Source of the DNA: Chitinivibrionales bacterium | GTDB taxonomy: Bacteria; Fibrobacterota; Chitinivibrionia; Chitinivibrionales; JANQEN01 | DNA length: 6,839 nucleotides | Assembly: GCA_030593665.1 (NCBI GenBank) | Contig: JAUVGS010000116.1 | Span: forward strand, 1-6,839 | Reading direction: 5' to 3' | Shown here: positions 1-6,616 of the stretch, piece by piece | Layout of the letters: the number at the start of each line of letters is the position of its first letter | How positions within the stretch are numbered: the first letter of the stretch is position 1 | The notes under the pieces: generated by a model | What the model saw: only the letters and a program-made list of their open reading frames with translations | The model's database searches: none | Told to the model about the DNA's origin: nothing | Position numbers and translations under genes: made by a program

Positions 1-307
<307 letters not shown>

Positions 308-387
308 TTAAAAATAAGGTATGTGGGAGAAGAAAAAAGATGAATTATATGCAGTGAGATAACTTTATGATCTGCGAATTTTAACGT

Positions 388-1371
388 CTACCGGGAAGTC
401 AATTTTGTCATCGCTAATTTCTTCTGTAGACGAGCGCGCGCCCTTTCTCCAAAGATCATGGCAAATTCATCAAAGGTATTACGCATAAATTCTTTACGGC
501 CGTGATTTAACCTCTTGAATTTTTTCAACTCACTCCCCTTTTTAACATACTGGTGCATGGTTCCATAAATATGTGCCTTAAGCAGATGAGTTATCGAAAT
601 ACGGGGCGATTCAAATTCGCGTTCACTCAGAAAATATAGGGCATCTTCAAAACGCCCCTCTTCACACATGTGACAGGTCCAAATAACCAGGTCCAGTTTC
701 ACCAGTTCCTTGTCCGCATTAATAAGTCTGCGCCTGAGCAGTTCTACATCAAGATGCGGATTGCGCTTTTGATAATGACAGATTAACTTGTGCAATGCCT
801 GAATATTATCCGAGTCACGTGAAAGAAGGTTTCTCAGGATTTCTTCAACCTGTTCATACCGTTCCTGTTTCTCATAGAGATCCGCCAGGAAAAGGTAGGT
901 ATAATAATTCCCCGGTGACACTGCTATCTCCTGTTCAAAACTCTTTACCGCCAGTTCTGTTTCTCCAAGACTGAGGTAAGACATGGCAAGACTATGATAC
1001 GGGACGTCATATACATCATCAACAATAATAGCCTTTTTAAACCAGGAGATACTGTCTGAAAAATGCTCTATTACCTGACAAAATTCCCCGGTCAGGAGGT
1101 ATACATCAGCCAGGTCTCTGGTATTCTCGTCATTCTTATTTTCCATTTGTTCAAAAAAAACACTTATCTGAATAAGCTCTTCAATAACTTCCATTCCGTT
1201 GCCCTCTATACACTCCTCATATCCCTTATCCTCTATTAACTCAGCCATATCTTCGTAAGCATATGAATAATTCGTTACCAGCTTGCATAATTTTTTTAAC
1301 GAACATCGCGTTGGATCATACTGTTTTCTCTGTTCTGCAAACATTTCATTTCCTTTTTTGTCTGACAACAT
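388..1371 (-). CDS. Tetratricopeptide-repeat (TPR) protein, cytoplasmic, function unknown
   Basis: The 327-residue protein has no signal peptide or membrane segment. Residues 84-117, 122-155 and 156-189 form consecutive helix-turn-helix units with TPR spacing and residues, for example LAMSYLSLGETELAVKSFEQ and LFLADLYEKQERYEQVEEIL. Weaker helical repeats continue to about residue 275. The C-terminal tail (about 280-320) is very basic (KKGSELKKFKRLNHGRK, ERARARLQKK) and could contact nucleic acid or an acidic partner. TPR arrays are protein-binding scaffolds, so partner and process cannot be named. The first ATG (1371) has only a weak AGAG sequence ahead of it. Met10 (1346-1344 on the minus strand) is preceded by AAGGAA and may be the true start. 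The gene stands alone, with a likely promoter at 1428-1457, and ends in TAG. Confidence 0.85.
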   Translation of the reverse strand: MLSDKKGNEMFAEQRKQYDPTRCSLKKLCKLVTNYSYAYEDMAELIEDKGYEECIEGNGMEVIEELIQISVFFEQMENKNDENTRDLADVYLLTGEFCQVIEHFSDSISWFKKAIIVDDVYDVPYHSLAMSYLSLGETELAVKSFEQEIAVSPGNYYTYLFLADLYEKQERYEQVEEILRNLLSRDSDNIQALHKLICHYQKRNPHLDVELLRRRLINADKELVKLDLVIWTCHMCEEGRFEDALYFLSEREFESPRISITHLLKAHIYGTMHQYVKKGSELKKFKRLNHGRKEFMRNTFDEFAMIFGERARARLQKKLAMTKLTSR

Positions 1372-1389
1372 AATACTCTCTTAATAAGA

Positions 1390-1426
1390 AAAATACTAAA
1401 ATAAACTATAGCATATATAGTATTTT
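1390..1426. repeat. AT-rich inverted repeat at the predicted TSS of the TPR gene
   Basis: AAAATACTA (1390-1398) and TAGTATTTT (1418-1426) are a perfect 9-base inverted repeat separated by 19 bases. It sits just downstream of the predicted -10, over the likely transcription start and leader. It could be an operator for a dimeric repressor or a weak leader hairpin. AT-rich dyads also arise by chance in DNA of this composition. Confidence 0.35.
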
Positions 1427-1427
1427 A

Positions 1428-1457
1428 ATAATACTTTTATAGCACATACTGTGTCAA
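1428..1457 (-). promoter_or_regulatory. Predicted sigma-70-type promoter of the TPR gene
   Basis: On the minus strand a perfect -35 hexamer TTGACA (1457-1452) is followed after 18 bases by TATTAT (1433-1428), one mismatch from TATAAT. Transcription would begin near 1421 and leave a leader of about 50 bases before the ATG at 1371. This is the strongest promoter-like sequence I found in the window. It is inferred from consensus only. Confidence 0.6.
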
Positions 1458-1537
1458 CAACCATTTTATCAAACGCAAGGGAGCAGATAATTTCCCTTGA
1501 CATTATTCATTACACCCTCCCGTCCCTCTTCCCCCGT

Positions 1538-1718
1538 TAACAGTATGTTAAGCAGAGGGGCATGGAAATGACCATTCTGCTTCTACATAATGTTATCCAG
1601 GGGCTTTCGTGCTTGCCCACAGGGATAACAGTATGTTAAGCAGAGGGGCATGGAAATGACCATTCTGCTTCTACATAATGTTATCAAGGGGCTTTCGTAC
1701 TCTCTTTCAGGGATAACA
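1538..1718. repeat. Two tandem 88-base repeats, each a long imperfect hairpin (MITE/REP-like)
   Basis: Bases 1538-1597 recur exactly at 1626-1685, an offset of 88. After one mismatch another 12 bases match (1599-1610 and 1687-1698), then about 10 bases diverge, and AGGGATAACA recurs (1621-1630 and 1709-1718). Each 60-base copy folds on itself. In copy 2, GATAACA (1624) pairs with TGTTATC (ending 1685), then TATGT with ACATA, AAGCAGA with TCTGCTT, and CAT with ATG around a GGAA tip. The linker between copies is also bounded by TGTTATCC and GGATAACA with an inner GGGC/GCCC pair. There is no protein-coding sense. It resembles a non-autonomous mobile element or extragenic palindrome with TGTTATCC-type ends. 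It occupies the 600-base gap between the divergent TPR gene and the selenium operon; the rest of that gap (1441-1537, 1719-1978) shows only AT-rich DNA without a clear gene. Confidence 0.8.
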
Positions 1719-1978
1719 AAAGAAGATGGACGGCGGAGAGTTATAAAAATATCATGCAACGGTCTAAATAAAACTTGTGCATTCTTATGCATCAATTATT
1801 AAGAGAATGTCAATATCTTTAACTTTACATTGAGGCTTAAATAAGGTTAAAGCAGAAGCCTGTAAAATATGCCTATTGAGTTTAATTTTCTAAATAATTT
1901 ATCTTCATGCATGCGAAATGATTCAAAGAATAACGAATTTACCGTGGTAATCAACAGAGCGTAATTTAATTTAAAGAC

Positions 1979-3127
1979 ATGATTTATTTCGATAATGCAG
2001 CCACATCATGGCCAAAACCATTCTGCGTCACTGATGCCATGGTCAAATTCATTAATGAAACAGGGGCAAATCCGGGACGTTCCGGACACCGTATGGCTGT
2101 GGCATCAGGCCGTATTGTGTATGAAACCCGTGAAACGGTCAGTACCTTCTTTCACTCACAAGATCCCCTGCGTGTGGTATTTACCGGCAACGTAACCGAA
2201 TCGCTCAACCTTGCATTGAGCGGTATCCTGCGTCCCGGCAATCATGTGATTACCAGCAGTATGGAACATAACTCAATGATGCGACCGCTCAGGGAACTGG
2301 AAAAGGATGGTGTTGAAATCTCCGTTATTCAGTGCTCCCCGCAAGGATTACTTGATCCACAGGATATCATTTCTGTGATAAAGAAAAACACCGTGATGAT
2401 CGCACTCAACCATGCTTCGAACGTCACCGGCACAATACAACCGGTGAATGACATCGGCAGAATAGCACGGGAACATGATCTTCTCTTTCTACTTGACACA
2501 GCGCAAAGTGCGGGAATAATTGATATCACTATGGAAGAGGATTGTATTGACCTGTTGGGATTTACCGGACACAAATCGCTCTTCGGGCCGACAGGAACCG
2601 GTGGCCTTATTCTGGGAGAACGGGTGACGGCTGATCAATTCAAACTGTTAAAAACAGGAGGTACCGGTAGCAGATCGGAGCATGAAATACAGCCTGATTT
2701 TCTACCTGACCGCTGTGAAAGCGGTACGCTCAACGTGGTTGGACTTGCGGGATTGTTAGCCGGGATACAATGGATACAGGAGAAAGGTATCGCGGTAATC
2801 AGGGAACATGAATTTCACCTTGCCGGCGCATTGCTGGATGGCCTGCAGGCAATGGCTGAGATAACGGTATTCGGGCCGGATGACCCCACGAAACATACTG
2901 CTACCGTCTCCTTTACCATAAACAATGTATCTCCTTCCGACGCAGGTTTCCTCCTCGATGATGAACATGACATACTGTGCAGAATCGGGCTTCATTGTTC
3001 TCCCTCATCCCATAAAACAATCGGCACATTCCCTGACGGCACTATTCGTTTCGGACTCGGGTACTTTAATACGCTGGAGGAGATTGAAAAAGCGTTGGAT
3101 GCGGTTGAAAAGCTTGTCGCACAGTAA
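1979..3127 (+). CDS. Cysteine desulfurase / selenocysteine lyase-like PLP enzyme (class V aminotransferase family)
   Basis: The 382-residue protein is a fold-type I PLP enzyme of the NifS/CsdB class, closest in feel to the EF2568-type (TIGR01977) subfamily found beside selD. It would remove S or Se from cysteine or selenocysteine through a persulfide or perselenide. Visible residues are the N-terminal MIYFDNAATSWPKP, His97 (SMEHNS) that stacks on the PLP ring, Asp173 and Gln176 (LLDTAQSAG), Lys199 (GFTGHKS) for the Schiff base, catalytic Cys340 (GLHCSPSSHKTIGT) and Arg357 (IRFGLG) for the substrate carboxylate. Length and ends are complete. The ATG has no good Shine-Dalgarno sequence, but an in-frame TAA lies just upstream and the N-terminus matches the family, so the start holds. 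It is the first gene of an operon with DUF3343 and selD, which favours a role in selenium delivery over Fe-S assembly. Preference for Cys or Sec cannot be read from sequence. Confidence 0.93.
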   Translation: MIYFDNAATSWPKPFCVTDAMVKFINETGANPGRSGHRMAVASGRIVYETRETVSTFFHSQDPLRVVFTGNVTESLNLALSGILRPGNHVITSSMEHNSMMRPLRELEKDGVEISVIQCSPQGLLDPQDIISVIKKNTVMIALNHASNVTGTIQPVNDIGRIAREHDLLFLLDTAQSAGIIDITMEEDCIDLLGFTGHKSLFGPTGTGGLILGERVTADQFKLLKTGGTGSRSEHEIQPDFLPDRCESGTLNVVGLAGLLAGIQWIQEKGIAVIREHEFHLAGALLDGLQAMAEITVFGPDDPTKHTATVSFTINNVSPSDAGFLLDDEHDILCRIGLHCSPSSHKTIGTFPDGTIRFGLGYFNTLEEIEKALDAVEKLVAQ

Positions 3128-3130
3128 TAC

Positions 3131-3159
3131 AATTTCAGGAGTACGGGAGTATTGAAATT
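3131..3159 (+). repeat. Small inverted repeat spanning a possible ribosome binding site
   Basis: AATTTCA (3131-3137) and TGAAATT (3153-3159) are a perfect 7-base inverted repeat with a 15-base loop. The loop holds the purine-rich AGGAG (3137-3141, its first A in the stem) and GGGAG (3145-3149), and the 3' arm covers most of the TTG at 3152. In RNA it might modulate initiation at that TTG. It is short and AT-rich, so chance is possible. Confidence 0.25.
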
Positions 3160-3235
3160 AGAAACGAATGGCAATCCATCCATTGCTTCAACTATTTTCG
3201 AAAGATATATTTTGCAGGTATATAAAAAAGTATGA
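3152..3235 (+). CDS. Possible 27-residue mini-gene (TTG start) translationally coupled to DUF3343 gene
   Basis: A TTG at 3152 opens a 28-codon frame, stop included. It encodes a peptide beginning (M)KLETNGNPSIASTIF and ending QVYKKV, and stops in a TGA (3233-3235) that overlaps the next gene's start as ATGA. AGGAG at 3137-3141 lies 10 bases ahead of the TTG, and GGGAG at 3145-3149 lies 2 bases ahead. The downstream ATG at 3232 has only a distant AGG, 13 bases away, so coupling through the overlap would explain its translation. The peptide matches nothing I know and has no signal or membrane segment. It may be only a leader frame that carries ribosomes to the next gene. Confidence 0.35.
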   Translation: MKLETNGNPSIASTIFERYILQVYKKV

Positions 3236-3459
3236 AAACTGAAAGTTTTTCCGTTATCCTGGTTCACGCGACAAGTCATGCATTACGAGCGGAAAAGGTG
3301 ATTAAGCAGGCGGGAATATCCTGCAGGCTTATACCGGTTCCCCGCCAGTTAAGTTCGGACTGTGGGGTTTGTTTACGGGTGAAACAGGCTGACCGTGAAC
3401 ATGCTGTACATTTTCTCGAAGATATTCATGTAGAAATAAATGGTGTCCATGACCTGTAA
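3232..3459 (+). CDS. DUF3343 protein, putative Se/S carrier-like
   Basis: The 75-residue soluble protein fits the DUF3343 family (Pfam PF11823, described as a putative Se/S carrier), usually about 70-90 residues and often next to selenium or sulfur-transfer genes. The hallmark is at residues 36-50: VPRQLSSDCGVCLRV, the VPR-x-(L/I)SS-x-CG signature with Cys44. Here Cys47 makes a CxxC pair, and Cys31 is a third cysteine. N-terminal residues 8-30 (the ILVHATSHALRAEKVIKQAG stretch) match the usual small alpha/beta start. A stop in frame at 3223-3225 fixes the start at or after 3232. It lies 104 bases after the cysteine desulfurase gene and 17 bases before selD. I infer that Cys44 accepts Se or S from the desulfurase and hands it to SelD; that is not proven for the family. 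Confidence 0.85.
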   Translation: MKTESFSVILVHATSHALRAEKVIKQAGISCRLIPVPRQLSSDCGVCLRVKQADREHAVHFLEDIHVEINGVHDL

Positions 3460-3476
3460 CGTACACGAAAGGCTTT

Positions 3477-4532
3477 ATGACTGAGAAGGATAAAAAGATT
3501 CGATTAACATCGTTGACCTCAGCAGCCGGCTGAGCAGCGAAAATGGGTCCGGCGACCCTGCTGCAGGTCTTGCAGCCGCTGAGAAGCATCTTTCAGGGAA
3601 AAGATTTCCCTGATCTGCTGATCGGCCTGGATGTCAGTGATGATGCTGCTGTTTATAAAGTAAACGATGATACCGCAATTATCCATACCCTGGATTTTAT
3701 GCCCCCGGTCGTTGACGATCCCTATGATTATGGCGCGATTGCCGCGTCTAATTCATTGAACGATGTCTATGCCATGGGTGGCAAGGTCCTACTGGCTCTG
3801 AACATCTGCGGTTTCCCACAGACACTCCCCCCTGCTGTCATCAGTGATATCCTGCGGGGCGGCGCTGAAAAAATAGCAGAGACCGGCGGTGTTCTTGCCG
3901 GCGGCCATACTATTGAGGATAAAGAGCCCAAATACGGTCTTTCCGTGATAGGCCTGGTCCATCCTGACCGTATTCTCTCAAAAGCAAATGCCCGTCCAGG
4001 TGATATCATGGTTCTTACCAAACCACTGGGCAGTGGAATTATAACGACCGCTGCTAAAGGAGATGCAGCAGAGCCTGCACATGTGCAGGCCGCTATTGAG
4101 AGTATGAAAAAACTCAATCGTTTACCGTCTGAATTATTTCAGGAAATCGGGGTACACGCGTTAACCGATGTCACTGGTTTTTCACTTCCGGGTCACAGTC
4201 ATGAGATCGCTGAAAAAAGCGGTATACAGGTCAGTCTCAATATAGAGCAACTCCCCTTCCTTGACGGCGCGTTCGGCTATGCTCAGGATTGGCTTTTCCC
4301 CGGTGGGACCTGCAACAATGAGGAGTGCTATAAGAAAAATGTAACCTTCACGCAAGATATACCACCAGAAATACAGAAACTGCTCTTTACCCCGGAAACT
4401 TCCGGCGGCCTCCTCGCAGCAATTCCCCCGGACAAGATAGATGCAATCCGGGATCTTTTTAAACAGAATAATGAAAAGTGCTGGATTATCGGAAAAGCTA
4501 AAGAGGGATCAGGCGTTACTATTGCAGCGTAA
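3477..4532 (+). CDS. selD: Selenide, water dikinase (selenophosphate synthetase), itself a selenoprotein with Sec19 at TGA 3531-3533
   Basis: SelD uses ATP, selenide and water to make selenophosphate, the selenium donor for Sec-tRNA, 2-selenouridine and some molybdenum hydroxylases. From ATG 3477 the frame reads MTEKDKKIRLTSLTSAAG, then TGA, then AAKMGP and on to TAA at 4532. This is 351 residues, near E. coli SelD (347). The UGA sits exactly at the catalytic Cys/Sec position, followed by the essential Lys at +3 (Sec19, Lys22; Cys17 and Lys20 in E. coli). AAAGG ends 5 bases before the ATG, a good ribosome site, and DUF3343 ends 17 bases upstream. Downstream motifs are complete: Asp55/Asp56 (DVSDDAAV), Asp73 (HTLDF), Asn95-Asp96 (SNSLNDVYAMGG), GGHTIEDKEPKYGLS, LTDVTGFSLPGH and PETSGGLL. 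Starting at the internal ATG 3543, as standard callers would, drops the active site. A stop-codon mutation is very unlikely because reading frame, residues and SECIS all agree. Confidence 0.95.
3531..3533 (+). other. In-frame UGA recoded as selenocysteine (SelD Sec19)
   Basis: The codons around it read S-A-A-G-(UGA)-A-A-K-M-G-P, in frame with the rest of SelD on both sides. Known SelD proteins carry Cys or Sec at this position, so recoding rather than termination is the natural reading. It implies that selA, selB and selC exist elsewhere in the genome. Confidence 0.93.
3552..3579 (+). promoter_or_regulatory. Bacterial SECIS element in the selD coding region
   Basis: GCTGCA (3560-3565) and TGCAGC (3571-3576) form a perfect 6-base stem with the 5-base loop GGTCT. 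That loop and the neighbouring TGCA are the same as in the apical hairpin of the E. coli fdhF SECIS, which binds SelB. GCG (3552-3554) may pair with CGC (3577-3579) below an ACCCT bulge on the 5' side. The loop begins 32 bases after the UGA, within the spacing known for bacterial SECIS elements but longer than the 18 or so in fdhF. Confidence 0.85.
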
Positions 4533-4588
4533 TACATCCGGTAATTCTCAGAGAAGATAGTGAAATATCCAATTGGTATGTTTAAAGG

Positions 4589-4634
4589 AAAACAACCGTC
4601 ACTCCGTCAACATCCGGAATCTCACTGTTGTTTT
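4589..4634 (+). terminator. Possible terminator of the selenium operon
   Basis: AAAACAAC (4589-4596) pairs perfectly with GTTGTTTT (4627-4634), followed by further T and A/T bases (TTAATTTT). The loop is 30 bases, although a small TCCG/CGGA hairpin can form inside it. The 3' arm lies in the last codons of the convergent lipoprotein gene. It is weak as an intrinsic terminator because the stem is AT-rich and the loop long. Confidence 0.3.
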
Positions 4635-5005
4635 TTAATTTTCGATCCTATATATTCACTACTGAGTGTCAAGGAAAAACCTTCAAACCCCGGTTTATTG
4701 CGCACTACTTCAGGTACCAGCGTGTTTAGAATATACTCACTATCGGTATTTCCATTAACAACAACAGGTTTACACTCGAAGAATCCTGAAGAAGACGCCG
4801 AGTAGATTGCTACTAACACCGTGCCCTTTGGGATGGTGCAGGTAAATCCATCCGAATATTCCAAGTCTCCCTGAATATCTGCGGCTTCCTGCAGTTCAAC
4901 AAGGGTTTCAAACCGATCACCCTTTTTAACAGTTGTACCCGAACCACAAGCAAGAAATAGTAACAAAAGCGAAAGTATAATAATCAAGGCTTTACGTAAA
5001 CACAT
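4622..5005 (-). CDS. Small predicted lipoprotein, function unknown
   Basis: The 127-residue protein starts with a short basic n-region (MCLRK) and a hydrophobic stretch, and has a lipobox-like LFLAC ending at Cys20, so signal peptidase II processing and membrane anchoring are likely. Phe at -3 is less usual than Leu. The mature part (about 107 residues) is rich in beta-type sequence and Gly/Ser. It has two more cysteines, Cys56 and Cys78, which could form a disulfide in the periplasm. I recognise no family; a stretch near 55-68 (TCTIPKGTVLVAIY) has the feel of a small beta-barrel or SH3-like fold, but this is only an impression. The start is supported by a strong AAGGAGG (minus strand, complement at 5011-5017). 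It lies 110 bases downstream of the ugd stop on the same strand and has its own promoter-like sequence, so it may be independent of ugd. Confidence 0.75.
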   Translation of the reverse strand: MCLRKALIIILSLLLLFLACGSGTTVKKGDRFETLVELQEAADIQGDLEYSDGFTCTIPKGTVLVAIYSASSSGFFECKPVVVNGNTDSEYILNTLVPEVVRNKPGFEGFSLTLSSEYIGSKIKKQQ

Positions 5006-5049
5006 ACGACCCTCCTTGAAAGGAACATTCTTCTATTTCACCCTCAATA

Positions 5050-5078
5050 TATATACTACTGAAACTAACATTCGCCAA
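5050..5078 (-). promoter_or_regulatory. Predicted promoter of the lipoprotein gene
   Basis: On the minus strand TTGGCG (5078-5073) is separated by 17 bases from TATATA (5055-5050), placing transcription start about 35-40 bases ahead of the ATG at 5005. The hexamers match the sigma-70 consensus at 4 of 6 positions or better and the spacing is ideal. Consensus evidence only. Confidence 0.45.
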
Positions 5079-5115
5079 ATCGAACTACAACGGAAAAATG
5101 GAAAAAGGACTCTTT

Positions 5116-6498
5116 TTAAAAATGTCTTAGAGAGGGCCTCCCAATACGAAATACACTGAATCCTATTTCGAATAATGCGTCATGGTCAAGGATATTCCGA
5201 CCGTCAAAAATAAATGCCGGTGATTCCATATCCTTGAATATCTTCTTATAATCGAGATCTTTATAAATATCCCATTCTGTCAGCACAGCAATTGCGTGAG
5301 CGCCTTTTGCCGCTTTATAGGGATCTTCTTCACAGGTAATCGCACCCAGCTCCGCAAGATCTATTTTTGCATTTTTAAGAGCTTTTGGATCGGTGATAAC
5401 AAGATGGGCCTTCTCTTCAGCCAATTTTTTTGCAACATAAATGGCAGGTGATTCTCTGGTATCACCCGTATCCTTTTTAAACGCAAAGCCAAACAGGGCG
5501 ATTCTTTTCCCGGCAACCGTATTAAACATGACCTTAATCATCTGCTGGACAAAGCGATATTCCTGGTACTCATTTATATTAATGACGCTCTCCCAATACT
5601 GCGCCACTTCGGTAAGACCATAATGCTCGCAGATATAAACCAGGTTGAGAATATCCTTCTTGAAACAGGAACCGCCAAACCCGACACTGGAATTGAGAAA
5701 CCGGGATCCTATTCTGCTGTCCATACCTATAGCATGTGCCACCTCAGAGACATTAGCCCCGGTCTTCTCACATAAGGCTGAAATACTGTTTATGGATGAA
5801 ATGCGCTGCGCAAGGAACGCGTTTGCAACCAGTTTCGAGAGTTCAGCACTCCAGATGTTACTGGTAATAATTTTCTCGCGCGGGACCCAGTTTTTGAAAA
5901 TATCCACGAGTTCCTGGCGTGCTTTCAAACCGTTTTCAGTCTCCTGCGATCCGATAAGCACACGGTCCGGATTAAAAAGATCAGCGACCGCTGTTCCTTC
6001 AGCCAGGAATTCAGGATTTGAGAGTACCTCAAAGTTAATTCCCTTATCATTTTCATTCAGAATACGCTCCATAGCCCGGGCAGTCCGAACAGGCAGGGTA
6101 CTCTTTTCAACGATTATTTTGTCATGTTCAGAAACCTTCACGATATTTCGAGCTGTTTTTTCCCAGTACTGCAGATCAGCAGCCTTACCAGCGCCCTCAC
6201 CAAAGGTCTTCGTAGGCGTATTCACAGAAACAAAGATGATATCCGCTTTTTTGATGCCTTCATCAATCTCTGTTGAAAAGAATAAATTCCTTCCTCTTGC
6301 TTCCTTTACAACTTCGAGCAGCCCCGGCTCATATATCGGCAATTCATCAGACTGCCAGGCAGCTATTCTCTCTGCATTTATATCAACAACAGTTACTTCA
6401 TACTGCGGACACCGCGCAGCAATAACAGCCATTGTCGGGCCGCCGACATAACCGGCTCCAATGCAGAGAATGTGTTTTTTAAATTTCTTTTCGGACAT
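5116..6498 (-). CDS. ugd: UDP-glucose 6-dehydrogenase, animal-like long form
   Basis: The enzyme oxidises UDP-glucose to UDP-glucuronate with two NAD+, feeding capsule, exopolysaccharide or lipopolysaccharide sugars in the cytoplasm. The 460 residues show the N-terminal Rossmann motif GAGYVGG (14-20), VNTPTKT (92-98), [10 protein letters not shown] (161-170), the [12 protein letters not shown] helix with Lys222 and Asn226, catalytic Cys278 in GFGGSCF, and the C-terminal UDP-binding half with [14 protein letters not shown] (337-350) and FIFDGRN (429-435). Many blocks ([54 protein letters not shown]) are nearly those of human UGDH, and the length is between human (494) and short bacterial forms (about 390). 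The start ATG has GGAG 9 bases upstream (complement at 6508-6511). A promoter candidate lies at 6579-6607. No other sugar genes are in the window, so the polysaccharide is unknown. Confidence 0.96.
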   Translation of the reverse strand: MSEKKFKKHILCIGAGYVGGPTMAVIAARCPQYEVTVVDINAERIAAWQSDELPIYEPGLLEVVKEARGRNLFFSTEIDEGIKKADIIFVSVNTPTKTFGEGAGKAADLQYWEKTARNIVKVSEHDKIIVEKSTLPVRTARAMERILNENDKGINFEVLSNPEFLAEGTAVADLFNPDRVLIGSQETENGLKARQELVDIFKNWVPREKIITSNIWSAELSKLVANAFLAQRISSINSISALCEKTGANVSEVAHAIGMDSRIGSRFLNSSVGFGGSCFKKDILNLVYICEHYGLTEVAQYWESVININEYQEYRFVQQMIKVMFNTVAGKRIALFGFAFKKDTGDTRESPAIYVAKKLAEEKAHLVITDPKALKNAKIDLAELGAITCEEDPYKAAKGAHAIAVLTEWDIYKDLDYKKIFKDMESPAFIFDGRNILDHDALFEIGFSVFRIGRPSLRHF

Positions 6499-6578
6499 TA
6501 GTTATAGCTCCATGATGAAATAGTTACTTTTCTCAACTATCTGAATATGAATGAGTAAATAAATAATTAAAATTGGGT

Positions 6579-6607
6579 TATTAAATATACGTTAAGAATC
6601 AGTTCAA
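6579..6607 (-). promoter_or_regulatory. Possible promoter of ugd
   Basis: On the minus strand TTGAAC (6607-6602) lies 17 bases before TTAATA (6584-6579). It falls between the sigma-factor gene's stop (6617) and ugd (6498), leaving a leader of about 70 bases. The -10 is weak and the region is AT-rich, so chance matches are likely. Confidence 0.3.
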
Positions 6608-6616
6608 GAAGTTTTA

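Noticed and set aside
1538..1718. CRISPR array
   Set aside because: Only two 60-base units that are themselves long hairpins, with one variable linker; no regular 28-37-base repeats and no cas genes.
1583..1795. 70-residue minus-strand frame
   Set aside because: It lies across the tandem hairpin repeats and its composition is that of translated palindrome; no ribosome site or family.
1824..1852. Promoter for the selenium operon (TTTACA-17-TTAAAG)
   Set aside because: The -10 matches poorly and several equally weak candidates exist in this AT-rich stretch, so no promoter was assigned.
3767..4117. 116-residue minus-strand frame within selD
   Set aside because: Antisense shadow of conserved selD coding sequence.
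4580..4624. TGA stop of the lipoprotein gene as a second selenocysteine codon
   Set aside because: Reading on reaches another TGA after four codons, no SECIS-like hairpin is evident, and the protein is not of a known selenoprotein family.
4560..4805. 81-residue plus-strand frame after selD
   Set aside because: It overlaps the lipoprotein gene in antisense, lacks a ribosome site, and the lipoprotein reading has a signal peptide and strong SD.
5102..5117. Terminator hairpin at the end of ugd (AAAAAG/CTTTTT)
   Set aside because: The stem is 6 bases and nearly all A-T, and it overlaps the stop codon; too weak to call.
5645..6451. 268-residue plus-strand frame opposite ugd
   Set aside because: Antisense shadow of a clear, complete ugd gene; Ser/Phe-rich low-information protein without motifs.
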